A stretch of 64,000 nt of DNA from Paraburkholderia caledonica NBRC 102488. GTDB taxonomy: Bacteria; Pseudomonadota; Gammaproteobacteria; Burkholderiales; Burkholderiaceae. A program made the position numbers and the translations under genes. Shown here piece by piece: positions 1 through 8,388 of this stretch (position 1 is its first letter; every line of letters begins with the position of its first letter). The stretch spans positions 124,001-188,000 of the forward strand of contig NZ_BAYE01000008.1 in the NCBI RefSeq assembly GCF_000685095.1, written 5' to 3'. The notes under the pieces were generated by a model. That model made no database searches. It was not told where the DNA came from and saw only the letters and a list, made by a program, of their open reading frames with translations.

Positions 1-6
1 TTCATC

Positions 7-324
7 ATGAAATCACTTATTCAAGCTGTTGTTATCGCCACTGTGCTGGCCGCTCCTGTCGCTTCGTTTGCGCAGTCCAACCAGCCCGTGACACGCGCAC
101 AGGTGCGCGCGGAACTGGTTCAACTGGAAAAGGCCGGCTATCAGCCGACCCGCTCGGATCCTTATTATCCGGCTGACATTCAGGCCGCAGAAGCTAGCGT
201 CGCCGCGCAAAACGGCACTGCGCAGCCGGCTGTGTCGAGCTATGGCGGTGTTGCGAACGGTTCTTCGGAATCCGGCCGCGCGGTGTCGGCGAACGGCGCG
301 AAGTCGATTTACTTCGGCAACTAA
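7..324 (+). CDS. DUF4148 family small exported protein
   Basis: Protein of 105 residues with an N-terminal signal peptide: a basic start (MKS), a hydrophobic stretch and a likely cleavage after VASFAQ near residue 23. The mature part contains the pattern TRAQVRAELVQLEKAGY followed by YPADIQAAEA, typical of DUF4148 proteins, which are abundant and paralogous in Burkholderia-group genomes. It is presumably periplasmic; no biochemical function is known to me for the family. The start lies only 6 bases inside the window, so its promoter and Shine-Dalgarno site cannot be seen. Confidence 0.85.
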   Translation: MKSLIQAVVIATVLAAPVASFAQSNQPVTRAQVRAELVQLEKAGYQPTRSDPYYPADIQAAEASVAAQNGTAQPAVSSYGGVANGSSESGRAVSANGAKSIYFGN

Positions 325-632
325 GCGCAGCAGGTAACGGCGGCAACCGGGTCGGTGCACAGGCTGAGAATGGCGCGATACGCCGCCGACAAGGCGCGGC
401 GGAGTTCTCAGCAGTCGGCCGCCCGTCTCACGCCGCCAACGCGCCCAGCCGTCTGAGCCGTTAAAAATGAAAAAGCCCGCGACCGGTTGTTCCGATCACG
501 GGCTAGTTTGCTATCCGTTACCTCCGTCATCGGCTACCGATGACTTCGCCTGGACTCGTCAGTCCAGGCACTTTTTTGCCCCTGTGAACCGTTGCGTGTG
601 CAACAGCTCATCGGCCAAGCGAACTGACCAGC
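325..632. other. Intergenic region with a terminator
   Basis: There is no convincing gene between the DUF4148 gene and the convergent small gene ending at 633. The only clear structure is the hairpin at 474-504. A 69-codon open frame from 467 runs through that hairpin and has no ribosome-binding site, so it is not taken as a gene. Confidence 0.6.
474..504 (-). terminator. Rho-independent terminator
   Basis: AGCCCGCGA at 474-482 pairs with TCACGGGCT at 496-504 (one G-T pair). Read on the minus strand the stem is followed directly by TTTTTCATTTTT, a good U-tract, so it should end transcription of the minus-strand gene at 633-881. On the plus strand the following bases are only AGTTTG, so termination of the DUF4148 transcript there would be weak. 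Confidence 0.75.
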
Positions 633-881
633 TCAATCGCGAGCGATCAGATCGCCCACTTGCCCGCGCCCCGTGACAAGGCAGCTCGACAGGAAATTCT
701 CGCTCTGGCTGCTCGCGCCGACATCTCCAAAGCCCTTCTTGAGCGCGCTAGCCTTGACCAGTTCAGCGCCCTGATGGCATGTGATCGTCCCGACTTCGCC
801 GGCTTGCGCGCGCATCAGCGCCCGATCCGCCATTAAATAGCCGAGCAACAGCACCACCGCAATATTGAATGCCTGCCTCAT
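633..881 (-). CDS. Small hypothetical exported or membrane-anchored protein
   Basis: An 82-residue protein that I do not recognise. Residues 5-17 (FNIAVVLLLGYLM) form one hydrophobic segment, a signal anchor or signal peptide. The remainder is polar with cysteines at about residues 35 and 67 that could pair in the periplasm. A clear AGAGGAGA site precedes the ATG by about 8 bases, and a rho-independent terminator follows at 474-504, so it looks like a genuine monocistronic gene. Confidence 0.6.
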   Translation of the reverse strand: MRQAFNIAVVLLLGYLMADRALMRAQAGEVGTITCHQGAELVKASALKKGFGDVGASSQSENFLSSCLVTGRGQVGDLIARD

Positions 882-996
882 CGAATGTCTCCTCTTTCGA
901 AGAGACTAACGCGAACCATCCGGACACGGTCTTAGGGGTTTCCCGATTCGGGCCTATCTGCTGACGCAGGTTAAATCAAGCGACGTGAGCGCCAAG

Positions 997-2187
997 TCAG
1001 GTAATAGTGCCGCGCTGACGCACATGCGCGGCTGTTGCATCCGGCGCTGTATGCCCGGACTGCAGCCGCCACATGCGCTGCTGCACGCGCCGCGTGTTTC
1101 GCTCGAACAACAGATAAACCGCGAAAGCGTACACATAGCAGGCAATGAGCATTCCGGTCAGCACGAGTACTCCTTTTGCATCGAACGGAATGCGCTGCCT
1201 GAAACCCACGGCGGCCACAAAAAGAATAAACGGGAAATGCGTGAGATACAGCGAATAGGAAAACCTGGAAAACAGAATTGCGGCTCGCGACAGTACCGGC
1301 AGGCGCAAGCGAACATTTTCGAGCAAAACGCAGCGGAGGAACAGAAAGCAAGGCACGCCGACGATCCAGTCGTTATCGAGCAGAAAGAGGCGTGTACAAA
1401 CAAGCGCGGTGAGAAACACCATGCCGCTTGCGAGCGTAAGCCACGGTATGGCCCGGCGCTTCAGTCGCGCGGGAGAACGCTTTTCCAGCACCGCGAGCAG
1501 CACGCCGAGCAGCCACAATCCGAAGCCGCTTTGCAGCGATGGGAACGCGATCATCGTACCGAGCGCAAACGCGGCGATCGCATAGCCGCCGAGTCCCCGC
1601 CGGCCGCCCAACAACACGACGCATGCGGGAAACCACAGGTAGTACCAGAACTCGTTAGCGAGGCTCCATAGCGGACCATTCGATCCGTATGTGACGCACG
1701 CCAGGGTTTGCAGGAAGACGAGATTGCATGCGAGCGTCGTTGGGCCCAGATGCGATGCAACGTTGATCTGTTGATCGAATGTGCCTTCAATCCCGAGATA
1801 GAAAGGTCCGCCCGCGAGCTGGATACCAAGGCGGTCCCAGAACAACGTTAGCAGCAGCGCCGGCACCAGCACGACCCACAGGCGCGATAAGCGTTCAGTC
1901 AGATAGCGCTGCCAGCTCCACGAGCCGGTGCCGACCTGGCGCAGCACCGAGCCGCCGACAAAGTACCCGCTCAGCAAAAAGAATACGATGACGGCCGTGT
2001 GCCCGTAGTTGCTGACGAAATAAAACGCCTTGCCCGCGGGGCCCAGTCCCACGCTGGACCTGTAGTCGACGAACATCAGATTGCGCAGATGGCTGAGGCA
2101 AACAGCGCCCGCCGCCAGTGCCCGGATCAGGTCGAGTGTGTCGCAATGCTGTTTTTCCGGCGGCGCCATATGAGTCGGATCGGACAA
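997..2187 (-). CDS. Acyltransferase 3 family membrane protein
   Basis: Protein of 396 residues, the usual size for integral-membrane acyltransferase 3 (OafA/YrhL-like) proteins that O-acylate surface sugars or lipids. The N-terminus has the family signature LDLIRALAAGAVCLSHLR, whose Arg and His are the conserved functional pair. About ten hydrophobic segments follow, and the C-terminus is short and basic. The substrate cannot be told from sequence. It lies 67 bases downstream of the squalene/phytoene synthase gene on the same strand, so the two may be co-transcribed, but there is no polysaccharide cluster here to suggest a target. Confidence 0.85.
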   Translation of the reverse strand: MSDPTHMAPPEKQHCDTLDLIRALAAGAVCLSHLRNLMFVDYRSSVGLGPAGKAFYFVSNYGHTAVIVFFLLSGYFVGGSVLRQVGTGSWSWQRYLTERLSRLWVVLVPALLLTLFWDRLGIQLAGGPFYLGIEGTFDQQINVASHLGPTTLACNLVFLQTLACVTYGSNGPLWSLANEFWYYLWFPACVVLLGGRRGLGGYAIAAFALGTMIAFPSLQSGFGLWLLGVLLAVLEKRSPARLKRRAIPWLTLASGMVFLTALVCTRLFLLDNDWIVGVPCFLFLRCVLLENVRLRLPVLSRAAILFSRFSYSLYLTHFPFILFVAAVGFRQRIPFDAKGVLVLTGMLIACYVYAFAVYLLFERNTRRVQQRMWRLQSGHTAPDATAAHVRQRGTIT

Positions 2188-2254
2188 AGGATTTGTCGAT
2201 CAAACTACGGCCCGGCATGCTTTTAATCAGTACGTTGGAGCACACACAAGCGGG

Positions 2255-3301
2255 TCAAAGCCGGGCTTCTATGTGCCGGATGCGTTGCTCTATCGACTGA
2301 CGCACCAGCCGATTCGAGCCGACCAGCAGCAGCGACGACGCAATGATCCGATACACCGTGCTCCTGCGCACCTTCGAAACTTTTTGCGGATCGAGCCACG
2401 CTGCGTTATCCACGAGCAACATCAGCGTTTCGAGCCCGATCAGAATCGGCCACAAACACGCAAGCCGCAAGCGCACGGAAAACGCGGGAATGGCGAGCGT
2501 GTAATCGAGCGCTTCACGGAAATGATCGAGCGTGGTGCGCAACAACTCGGTCATCAGCGGACGCGCGCGCAACGAATTGGCCGGCGACAACATGTCTTGT
2601 GGACTCAAGCCGTGTTGATCCAGCAATGTTTGCGGAAGATAACAGCGGCCGATACGCAGGTCTTTTCCGCAATCGCGCAAGACGTTGGTCATTTGCAGCG
2701 CCTTGCCGAACCGGACGCCACGGCTCGCCATTGTCTCGGGCCGCTCTTTGAGCGTGCCGGGCATATGTGCATAGGTCATCGTGGTCCAGAATTCGCCGAC
2801 GCAGCCCGCTACAAGATATGTGTAGCGGTCCAACTCCGAATATTCGCGCAGCGCCGCGATGCGGCCCGAACGTTCGTCGGGGAACGTGCGTAAATCGAAT
2901 TCCATGCCTTCGGTTAGCGTTGAAACGATTCCCCGCACGGCCTTGCGATCCGATTCATTCAACTGGCCCAGTACGTCGAGCGCGGGACCGAGCGATTCCA
3001 GCAACACCTTCTCGTCCGACTGAGTCTGCTGGCCCGCGACCTCCGCGGCCATACGCTGGAACAGCGCGCCGTCGCTCGACACACCGTTGACCTGGTCACG
3101 CAACGCCAGCAATAACTGAAGGCGCTGTTCCGGCGCGATCAGCGAGGTATCCGCAACCGTGTCGGCGGCACGCGCGAGCAGATAGGCGAGGCCGATCGGG
3201 TCGCGCATTCCCTCTGGCAGCACGCGCAGCGTAAGGTAAAACGAGCGTGAAACGCCTTTCAGGAGCGGGCCGAGAAGAAAAGCCCGGGTCGGATTCGGCA
3301 T
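2255..3301 (-). CDS. Squalene/phytoene synthase family prenyltransferase
   Basis: The start is placed at the ATG at 3301 (MPNPTRAFLL), giving 348 residues; an upstream extension would run into the divergent regulatory region. Both aspartate-rich motifs of trans-isoprenyl diphosphate synthases in this family are present: DTVAD near residue 47 and DCGKD in NVLRDCGKDLRIGRCYLP. The family condenses two prenyl diphosphates head to head to give squalene or phytoene. No hopanoid or carotenoid genes are in the window, so the product is uncertain. It is divergent from a MarR regulator, which may control it. Confidence 0.85.
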   Translation of the reverse strand: MPNPTRAFLLGPLLKGVSRSFYLTLRVLPEGMRDPIGLAYLLARAADTVADTSLIAPEQRLQLLLALRDQVNGVSSDGALFQRMAAEVAGQQTQSDEKVLLESLGPALDVLGQLNESDRKAVRGIVSTLTEGMEFDLRTFPDERSGRIAALREYSELDRYTYLVAGCVGEFWTTMTYAHMPGTLKERPETMASRGVRFGKALQMTNVLRDCGKDLRIGRCYLPQTLLDQHGLSPQDMLSPANSLRARPLMTELLRTTLDHFREALDYTLAIPAFSVRLRLACLWPILIGLETLMLLVDNAAWLDPQKVSKVRRSTVYRIIASSLLLVGSNRLVRQSIEQRIRHIEARL

Positions 3302-3335
3302 GGGTGCGATGTCAGTATTGGCAAAATTCAGGCGG

Positions 3336-3354
3336 TGCCGAATTGTATACGGCA
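3336..3354. promoter_or_regulatory. Candidate MarR operator
   Basis: TGCCGAATTGTATACGGCA is an imperfect 19-base palindrome (perfect 5-base arms TGCCG/CGGCA) placed between the divergent starts at 3301 and 3397. MarR dimers bind palindromes of this size and often overlap their own promoter. Assignment to this MarR is inference from position. Confidence 0.4.
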
Positions 3355-3396
3355 AGCCGCGATAAGATGCGGGATAGCCTGAATCTCGTGCCGACA

Positions 3397-3867
3397 ATGA
3401 GCAAAAACCAGAATTCAACTCTTGAAGCCGCCACTACGCGGACTCGCCGGCCCGCGCTGCGCCTGACCTATGTGATAGGCAGTCTCGACCGCATCCTGCG
3501 GCGCCGTATGAGCGAAGCGCTTGCGCCGCTCGGCTTGACGCTCGCGCAATTTACCGCACTGTCCGTTCTCGAAGCAAAGGGGCAGGCGTCGAACGCGCAG
3601 CTTGCCGAACGCTCGTTCATCACGCCGCAGTCTGCCAACGAGGTGATGAACGCAATGGCGAGCCGTAACTGGGTGAGCCGCGAGCCGGACCCCACGCACG
3701 GTCGCATCGTGCTGCTGCAATTAACCGACGAGGGACGTGCCGTGCTGCGTCAATGCGAGCAGGCGGTTAGAACGATTGAAAAGCAGATGCTAGAAGGTAT
3801 CGAATTGGAAGCGGCCGGCACGGTGCAGCGCCACCTCGAAACTTTCGTCCGCAACCTGCGCGGATAG
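3397..3867 (+). CDS. MarR family transcriptional regulator
   Basis: About 156 residues with the MarR winged-helix core: ALAPLGLTLAQFTALSVLEAK, then NAQLAERSFITPQSANEVMNAM as recognition helix and the wing DPTHGRIVLLQLTDEGRAVL. The start chosen is MSKNQNSTLE; an alternative ATG lies 30 bases upstream at 3367, and neither has a strong Shine-Dalgarno site. It is divergent from the squalene/phytoene synthase gene with a palindrome between them, so local repression is likely. The ligand is unknown. Confidence 0.85.
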   Translation: MSKNQNSTLEAATTRTRRPALRLTYVIGSLDRILRRRMSEALAPLGLTLAQFTALSVLEAKGQASNAQLAERSFITPQSANEVMNAMASRNWVSREPDPTHGRIVLLQLTDEGRAVLRQCEQAVRTIEKQMLEGIELEAAGTVQRHLETFVRNLRG

Positions 3868-4281
3868 CATCGTCAGTCAGAGCAAATTTTATTGAGGATG
3901 GCTAAGATAGCGGCTCGCTAATGAGCGCACGAAGCGTGGCCTTCGCAAGACGAGCCATTCGCTCGCGCTCAGACGAAGACCGTACCGATAAGTAGCGTTG
4001 CACATACCTGTTTTGTACTTTGTGCGCCGCGCAGAATAATTTTTTCATTTCCGGTTGGCTGCGCTTGCGTTCGTATCGGAGCGCAATCGTCCCACTCGCC
4101 TGCCGACATCCGCCAAATGCCCGTGGTAAAGCGCTCGACGGACACGTAGAATTGCGGGCAGCCATTCTCCACATGCGTTATGGCCGGGCAGTACTGGGAA
4201 CGCACGTTGCTAACGAGGTTAGTTTAAATCGCGGGCGGACGTCAGCGAGCCGCCTGAGTTTGTACTTCAACGCACACCATA
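3868..4281. other. Intergenic region before the KaiC-like gene
   Basis: Four hundred bases without a secure gene. A minus-strand open frame whose plausible part runs from an ATG at 4048 to 3902 (48 residues) has only a weak GGA before the ATG. It is basic and may be a small protein, but I cannot support it. The promoter of the KaiC-like gene should lie near 4200-4280; no clear -10/-35 pair stands out. Confidence 0.4.
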
Positions 4282-5754
4282 ATGACTATTCACGAATCGC
4301 AGACCTCTCTTCGCGCCAACGTTGATACGGGCGTGCCCGGTCTCGACGAGATTCTTGGCGGCGGGCTGGTCCGGGGCGGCGTCTATCTTCTCGAGGGCAT
4401 GGCCGGCGCAGGCAAGACGATTCTATCCAGCCAGATCGGCTTTCATCGCGTAAGCCGGGGCGAGAAGGTGCTGTACATGACCTTGATCGCTGAATCGCAC
4501 GACAAGTTGCTCGCACACCTGAAGCGCCTGACTTTCTTCGACGAAAAAGCAGTCGCGCAGCAGATGCTTTTCGTTTCCGGTTATCACGAACTCATGCAGG
4601 ACGGTCTGGACGGCTTCCTGAAACTGATTGCGTCGAGCATCTACGATTACCGGCCGAGCCTCATGATCATCGACGGCTTTCGCAGCGCGCGCGAATTCAG
4701 CGAAACCGAACTGTCGTTGTCCAAGTTCATTCACGAACTGAATGCGCTCGTCGCGGCAATGGACTGCACGACGCTGCTCCTCGCGCCGCTGTCCGGCAAC
4801 GAGCCGCATCCTGAGCACACGCTGGTCGACGGCCTGATCGAACTGAACCGCTTCAGCGACGGTATGCGCCGCGCCCGCGAAATCGAAGTCCACAAGCTGC
4901 GCGCGCGCAATCATCTGATGGGCAAGCACTACTTTCGCATCGCGGAGAGCGGGCTCCTCATGTATCCGCGTCTCGAATCGCAATGCGCCCCCTCGAGCGG
5001 ACCGGTGGATCTGAAAACGCGGATCAGCTTCGGCTTGCCGCATCTCGACATTCTGTTCGGCGGCGGGCTGTCACAAGGCTCGACTACGACGTTGATCGGG
5101 CCGTCGGGCGTTGGCAAAACCATGCTTTGCCTGCAATTTCTTGCCGCGGGTGTCGCGAACGGCGAACGTTGCCTCTATCTCGGCTCTTACGAAGGACCGC
5201 AACGACTGCTCGGTAAAGCAGAAGCCGTTTCGATACCCCTCAACGACGCGTACCAGGACGGTCGTCTTGCCATCCAATGGCAGCCGGCCATTGAACTTGC
5301 CGTCGACGAGATCGCCGCTAACGCGCTTGCCACGGCGAGAGAAATCGGGGCAACGCGCATGGTGATCGACGGCGTGGAGGGGTTCCGCGATTCGGCGTTG
5401 CGCGTCGAGCGCTTTGGGCTATTCCTGAACGCATTGCTGCACCAGTTGCGCGAAGCCGGCATCACGGCGCTCATCACCGAAGAATTGCCGCTCTATCCAG
5501 ACCACGGCAATTTTCGAAGCACGCGTGTATCGGCACTTACAGAAAATCTCGTCTTGTTGCGCTACGCGGAAACCGAAGCAGGACTGCGGCGTGCAATCTC
5601 AATCGTCAAGCAGCGGGAGAGCGCGCATGATCCGTCTACCCATGAGCTCGTAATCTCCTCACACGGGCTGGATGTTATTGAAAGTCCGTTTAGCGCCGCG
5701 GTTTCTTCGGCCACAGGCTTGTCCGCGACGTTGCAGCCGCGGCGACCGGCGTAG
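4282..5754 (+). CDS. KaiC-like tandem RecA-fold ATPase
   Basis: Protein of 490 residues with two KaiC domains. The first begins VDTGVPGLDEILGGGLVRG with Walker A GMAGAGKT near residue 42; the second begins RISFGLPHLDILFGGGLSQG with Walker A GPSGVGKT near residue 275. Cyanobacterial KaiC is a circadian clock ATPase and kinase; proteobacterial homologues without KaiA or KaiB are linked to stress and signalling. No kaiA or kaiB is seen here. A response regulator follows after 5 bases, so the pair is probably one operon and a signalling unit. A role in timekeeping is not supported by the sequence alone. Confidence 0.88.
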   Translation: MTIHESQTSLRANVDTGVPGLDEILGGGLVRGGVYLLEGMAGAGKTILSSQIGFHRVSRGEKVLYMTLIAESHDKLLAHLKRLTFFDEKAVAQQMLFVSGYHELMQDGLDGFLKLIASSIYDYRPSLMIIDGFRSAREFSETELSLSKFIHELNALVAAMDCTTLLLAPLSGNEPHPEHTLVDGLIELNRFSDGMRRAREIEVHKLRARNHLMGKHYFRIAESGLLMYPRLESQCAPSSGPVDLKTRISFGLPHLDILFGGGLSQGSTTTLIGPSGVGKTMLCLQFLAAGVANGERCLYLGSYEGPQRLLGKAEAVSIPLNDAYQDGRLAIQWQPAIELAVDEIAANALATAREIGATRMVIDGVEGFRDSALRVERFGLFLNALLHQLREAGITALITEELPLYPDHGNFRSTRVSALTENLVLLRYAETEAGLRRAISIVKQRESAHDPSTHELVISSHGLDVIESPFSAAVSSATGLSATLQPRRPA

Positions 5755-5759
5755 CCCCC

Positions 5760-6110
5760 ATGAAAACCATTCTGGTTGTGGATGACGAATTCGACATCCT
5801 CACTGTGTGGCGGCTGCTGCTCGAACGTCACGGCTATACCGTGCTGACCGCATCGAATGGCGCGGCCGCGCTCGATCAGATACGCAAGACCCGGCCGGAC
5901 GTTATCGTGTCGGACTGCATGATGCCGGTCATGTCAGGCCTGGAGCTTTGCGCAGCGCTTTACGCCGATCCGGACCTGCGCACCATTCCGGTGATTCTCT
6001 GCAGCGCGGCCGCCGACATTCCCGCGCAGCAGAATCCTTCTATTCAGTACGCGCGCAAGCCGATTTCATTCGACGCGCTGCTGACCATGCTCAAGCGCGT
6101 TTCAGGGTAA
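5760..6110 (+). CDS. Single-domain response regulator
   Basis: A 116-residue stand-alone receiver (CheY-like) domain. The acidic pair is DDE at the end of the first strand (ILVVDDEFD), the phosphorylated Asp is in VIVSDCMMPVMSG, and the conserved Lys is in YARKPISF. There is no output domain, so it should act by protein contact. It starts 5 bases after the KaiC-like gene and is surely co-transcribed. No histidine kinase lies nearby, so its phosphodonor is elsewhere, or the KaiC-like ATPase is its partner (inference). Confidence 0.88.
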   Translation: MKTILVVDDEFDILTVWRLLLERHGYTVLTASNGAAALDQIRKTRPDVIVSDCMMPVMSGLELCAALYADPDLRTIPVILCSAAADIPAQQNPSIQYARKPISFDALLTMLKRVSG

Positions 6111-6134
6111 AAGCACAGGCCGTTGGCGCAGCCG

Positions 6135-7100
6135 TTAAACCGACTGCGCCACTAGCGCGCCGACGCTCGCAATAGCCGCATTGCAACGCGCCGCGTCGCC
6201 TGCCGTTTCCGTCAGATAGACCGCGACGAGAATGGGGCCGCGGCCGGGCGGCCACACGATCGCCACGTCGTTGGCAGTGCCGTGATCCCCTGTGCCGGTC
6301 TTGTCGCCAACGCCCCAGTCCTTCGGCAGTTTTGCGCGAATCCGCTCGCCGCCAGTCTCATTGGCCGCGAGCCACGCAAGCAATTGCGCTCTCGACGACG
6401 AAGTCAAATGCTCGCCCAGCACCAGCTCGCGCAGATTGCCGAGCATTGCATTCGGCGTCGTAGTGTCGCGCGGATCGCCGGGCGTGCCTTCGTTAAGCGT
6501 GGGCTCGATCCGGTCCAGACGCGTGATGCCGTCACCCAGACTGCGCGCAAATGCGGTCAATGCGGCAGGACCGCCAAAGCTCGCCAGCAACAGGTTAGCG
6601 GCCGTGTTATCGCTGAGCGTGATCGCCGCCTTGCACAGATCGGCGACGCTCATTCCCGTGTTGCCGGTGCGCTCGCGCGTATGCTTCGATGTCGCCGGCG
6701 AGTTCGGCACAAGCTCGCTTTGCGAGTAAACGATGCGTCGCTGCAAGTCTTCCTCGCCGCGATCCACCCTCGCCAATATCGCGCCCGCGACGATCAGTTT
6801 GAACGTGCTGCACATCGGAAAGCGTTCGTCCGCATGTAAGCCGGCGTGCAGGCCCGATGTCGTGTCGACGATCGCGACACCGAGCCGTCCGCCGCTATCT
6901 GCCTCGATCTCCCGCAGCCGCGCGCGGATCGTATCGGCCTTTGCCAGCTCCTGCCGCGGCGTTGCCGCCGTGGTGCGCTTGGCCGGTCCGGCGTCTTTGC
7001 CCCATGCATCGCCGCTTCGAAACACGGCGCTAGCAAAGCCACCAACGCCAACTATCGAAACGCCCAGCATCGTGCCCGCAAATTTTCTTCTCGTGATCAT
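6135..7100 (-). CDS. Class A beta-lactamase
   Basis: The start is the ATG at 7100, with AAGGAG 8 bases upstream, giving 321 residues. The N-terminus MITRRKFAGTMLGV carries a twin-arginine-like signal, so Tat export is possible. All class A motifs are present: S98-T-F-K as catalytic serine and lysine, SDN in LSDNTAANLLL, E-x-x-L-N in IEPTLNE, and KTG in GDKTGTGDHG. A cysteine directly precedes the catalytic serine (MCSTFK), as in Burkholderia Pen enzymes. It hydrolyses beta-lactams in the periplasm; spectrum cannot be read. It is divergent from a LysR/AmpR-like regulator, the classic inducible arrangement. Confidence 0.92.
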   Translation of the reverse strand: MITRRKFAGTMLGVSIVGVGGFASAVFRSGDAWGKDAGPAKRTTAATPRQELAKADTIRARLREIEADSGGRLGVAIVDTTSGLHAGLHADERFPMCSTFKLIVAGAILARVDRGEEDLQRRIVYSQSELVPNSPATSKHTRERTGNTGMSVADLCKAAITLSDNTAANLLLASFGGPAALTAFARSLGDGITRLDRIEPTLNEGTPGDPRDTTTPNAMLGNLRELVLGEHLTSSSRAQLLAWLAANETGGERIRAKLPKDWGVGDKTGTGDHGTANDVAIVWPPGRGPILVAVYLTETAGDAARCNAAIASVGALVAQSV

Positions 7101-7159
7101 TGCAGCTCCTTGTGTGAAGCCGCAACTATCTGTTTTCCGGCTTTCACTGACAAACGATG

Positions 7160-7190
7160 ATAAGTTAGTGCGCTCACAAGAAAAACTTAT
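7160..7190. promoter_or_regulatory. Candidate LysR (AmpR/PenR-type) operator
   Basis: ATAAGTT at 7160-7166 and AACTTAT at 7184-7190 form a perfect inverted repeat with a 17-base spacer, in the 99-base gap between the divergent beta-lactamase and LysR genes. LysR-type boxes follow T-N11-A and lie in such gaps. Binding by the adjacent regulator is inferred. Confidence 0.55.
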
Positions 7191-7199
7191 GCCTCGGCT

Positions 7200-8078
7200 A
7201 TGAGACCTTATCTTCCGCTCAATGCGCTGCGCGCCTTCGAATCGTCCGCGCGGCACCTGAGCTTCACTCGCGCGGCGCTCGAACTGAACGTCACGCAGGC
7301 CGCCGTCAGCCAGCAGGTCAGAACGCTCGAAGAGCGTCTTGGCACCGCGCTATTCAAGCGCCTGCCACGCGGCCTTGCGATGACCGATGAAGGCCTTGCA
7401 CTGCGCCCCGTGCTGACCGACGCATTCGATCGCATCGAGGCGGTGCTCAAACAATTCGAAGGCGGTCACTTTCATGAAGTGTTGACGGTCGGTGTGGTCG
7501 GCACATTCGCCGTTGGTTGGCTGATGCCCCGGCTCAAATCGTTTCGCGATGCACATCCCTTTGTCGAGCTGCGGCTTCTGACCAATAACAATCTCGTGGA
7601 TCTCGCCACTGAGGGGCTCGACTTCGCGATCCGCTTCGGCGACGGCACGTGGCCCGGGTCACTTGCCACACGCCTGCTCGACGCGCCGCTCGCACTGCTA
7701 TGCACGCCCGAGATTGCCGCGAGATTGTCCACGCCCGCAGATCTCGTCGACGAAACGCTGTTGCGTTCGTATCGCGCGGACGACTGGATCAACTGGTTCG
7801 CAGCCGCCGGTATTGCGCCGCGTCCAATTCGCGGACCGGTGTTCGATTCGTCCCGGCTGATGGTCGAAGCGGCCATGCAGGGAGCGGGCATCGCGCTCGC
7901 GCCCGCGCTGATGTTCGATCGCGAGATCAACACGGGCCGCCTCGTGCGGCCCTTCGATGTCGAAGTGCAGGCGGGCAGTTACTGGCTCACATGGCTAAAG
8001 GGCAAGGCGATGACGCCCGCGATGCTGCTGTTCAGCCAGTGGCTGATCAAGGAAGCGGCTGCACACATGCCACGTTAG
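7200..8078 (+). CDS. LysR family regulator, AmpR/PenR/GcvA-like
   Basis: Protein of 292 residues with a typical LysR helix-turn-helix (NALRAFESSARHLSFTRAA ... VTQAAVSQQVRTLEERLG, residues 7-50) and a C-terminal effector domain including FAIRFGDGTWPG. The N-terminus RPYLPLNALRAFE is characteristic of the AmpR/GcvA branch. Divergence from a class A beta-lactamase argues for AmpR/PenR-like control, in which cell-wall muropeptides switch the regulator. Its end overlaps the convergent small gene by 4 bases. Confidence 0.88.
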   Translation: MRPYLPLNALRAFESSARHLSFTRAALELNVTQAAVSQQVRTLEERLGTALFKRLPRGLAMTDEGLALRPVLTDAFDRIEAVLKQFEGGHFHEVLTVGVVGTFAVGWLMPRLKSFRDAHPFVELRLLTNNNLVDLATEGLDFAIRFGDGTWPGSLATRLLDAPLALLCTPEIAARLSTPADLVDETLLRSYRADDWINWFAAAGIAPRPIRGPVFDSSRLMVEAAMQGAGIALAPALMFDREINTGRLVRPFDVEVQAGSYWLTWLKGKAMTPAMLLFSQWLIKEAAAHMPR

Positions 8079-8326
8079 CAAAGCCCGGTGCGGCGATGGC
8101 CGTTCATGGCGGGGCGCTCTGCTTGCGGCGGAAACACGTTCCACGAGCCATCGTCGTGACGGAAGAAGAAGATAGACAACAGGCCCGACGGGCGCAGCGC
8201 TTCGACACGCACGAACCGTTGATGTGAAGCGCGGTGGCAAAACTCCACGACACGTGCGGGCATTGACGGAGTCGGTGCGAGCCATTTGTCGACGGCCCAG
8301 TGCAAGGTCTTTTCAGCGGCTGCCAT
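8075..8326 (-). CDS. Hypothetical 83-residue protein, part of the secretion locus
   Basis: An unrecognised 83-residue protein with a strong AAGGAGA site 7 bases before the ATG. It is soluble in character, with several aromatic residues (LSIFFFRHDDGSWNVFP) and two cysteines, one C-terminal. It lies 62 bases downstream of the LRAT-like gene on the same strand and is probably co-transcribed with it from the candidate sigma-54 promoter at 8922-8937. No function is proposed. Confidence 0.65.
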   Translation of the reverse strand: MAAAEKTLHWAVDKWLAPTPSMPARVVEFCHRASHQRFVRVEALRPSGLLSIFFFRHDDGSWNVFPPQAERPAMNGHRRTGLC

Positions 8327-8388
8327 GATGGTTCTCCTTCATTCCTTTACGCTTGAATACCCGAGGTCGATCCGATAGCTCACGCGAG

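Noticed and set aside
3902..4174. Minus-strand small frame between MarR and the KaiC-like gene
   Set aside because: The inner part from 4048 has only a weak GGA upstream and no recognisable homology, so the evidence is not enough to list it as a gene.
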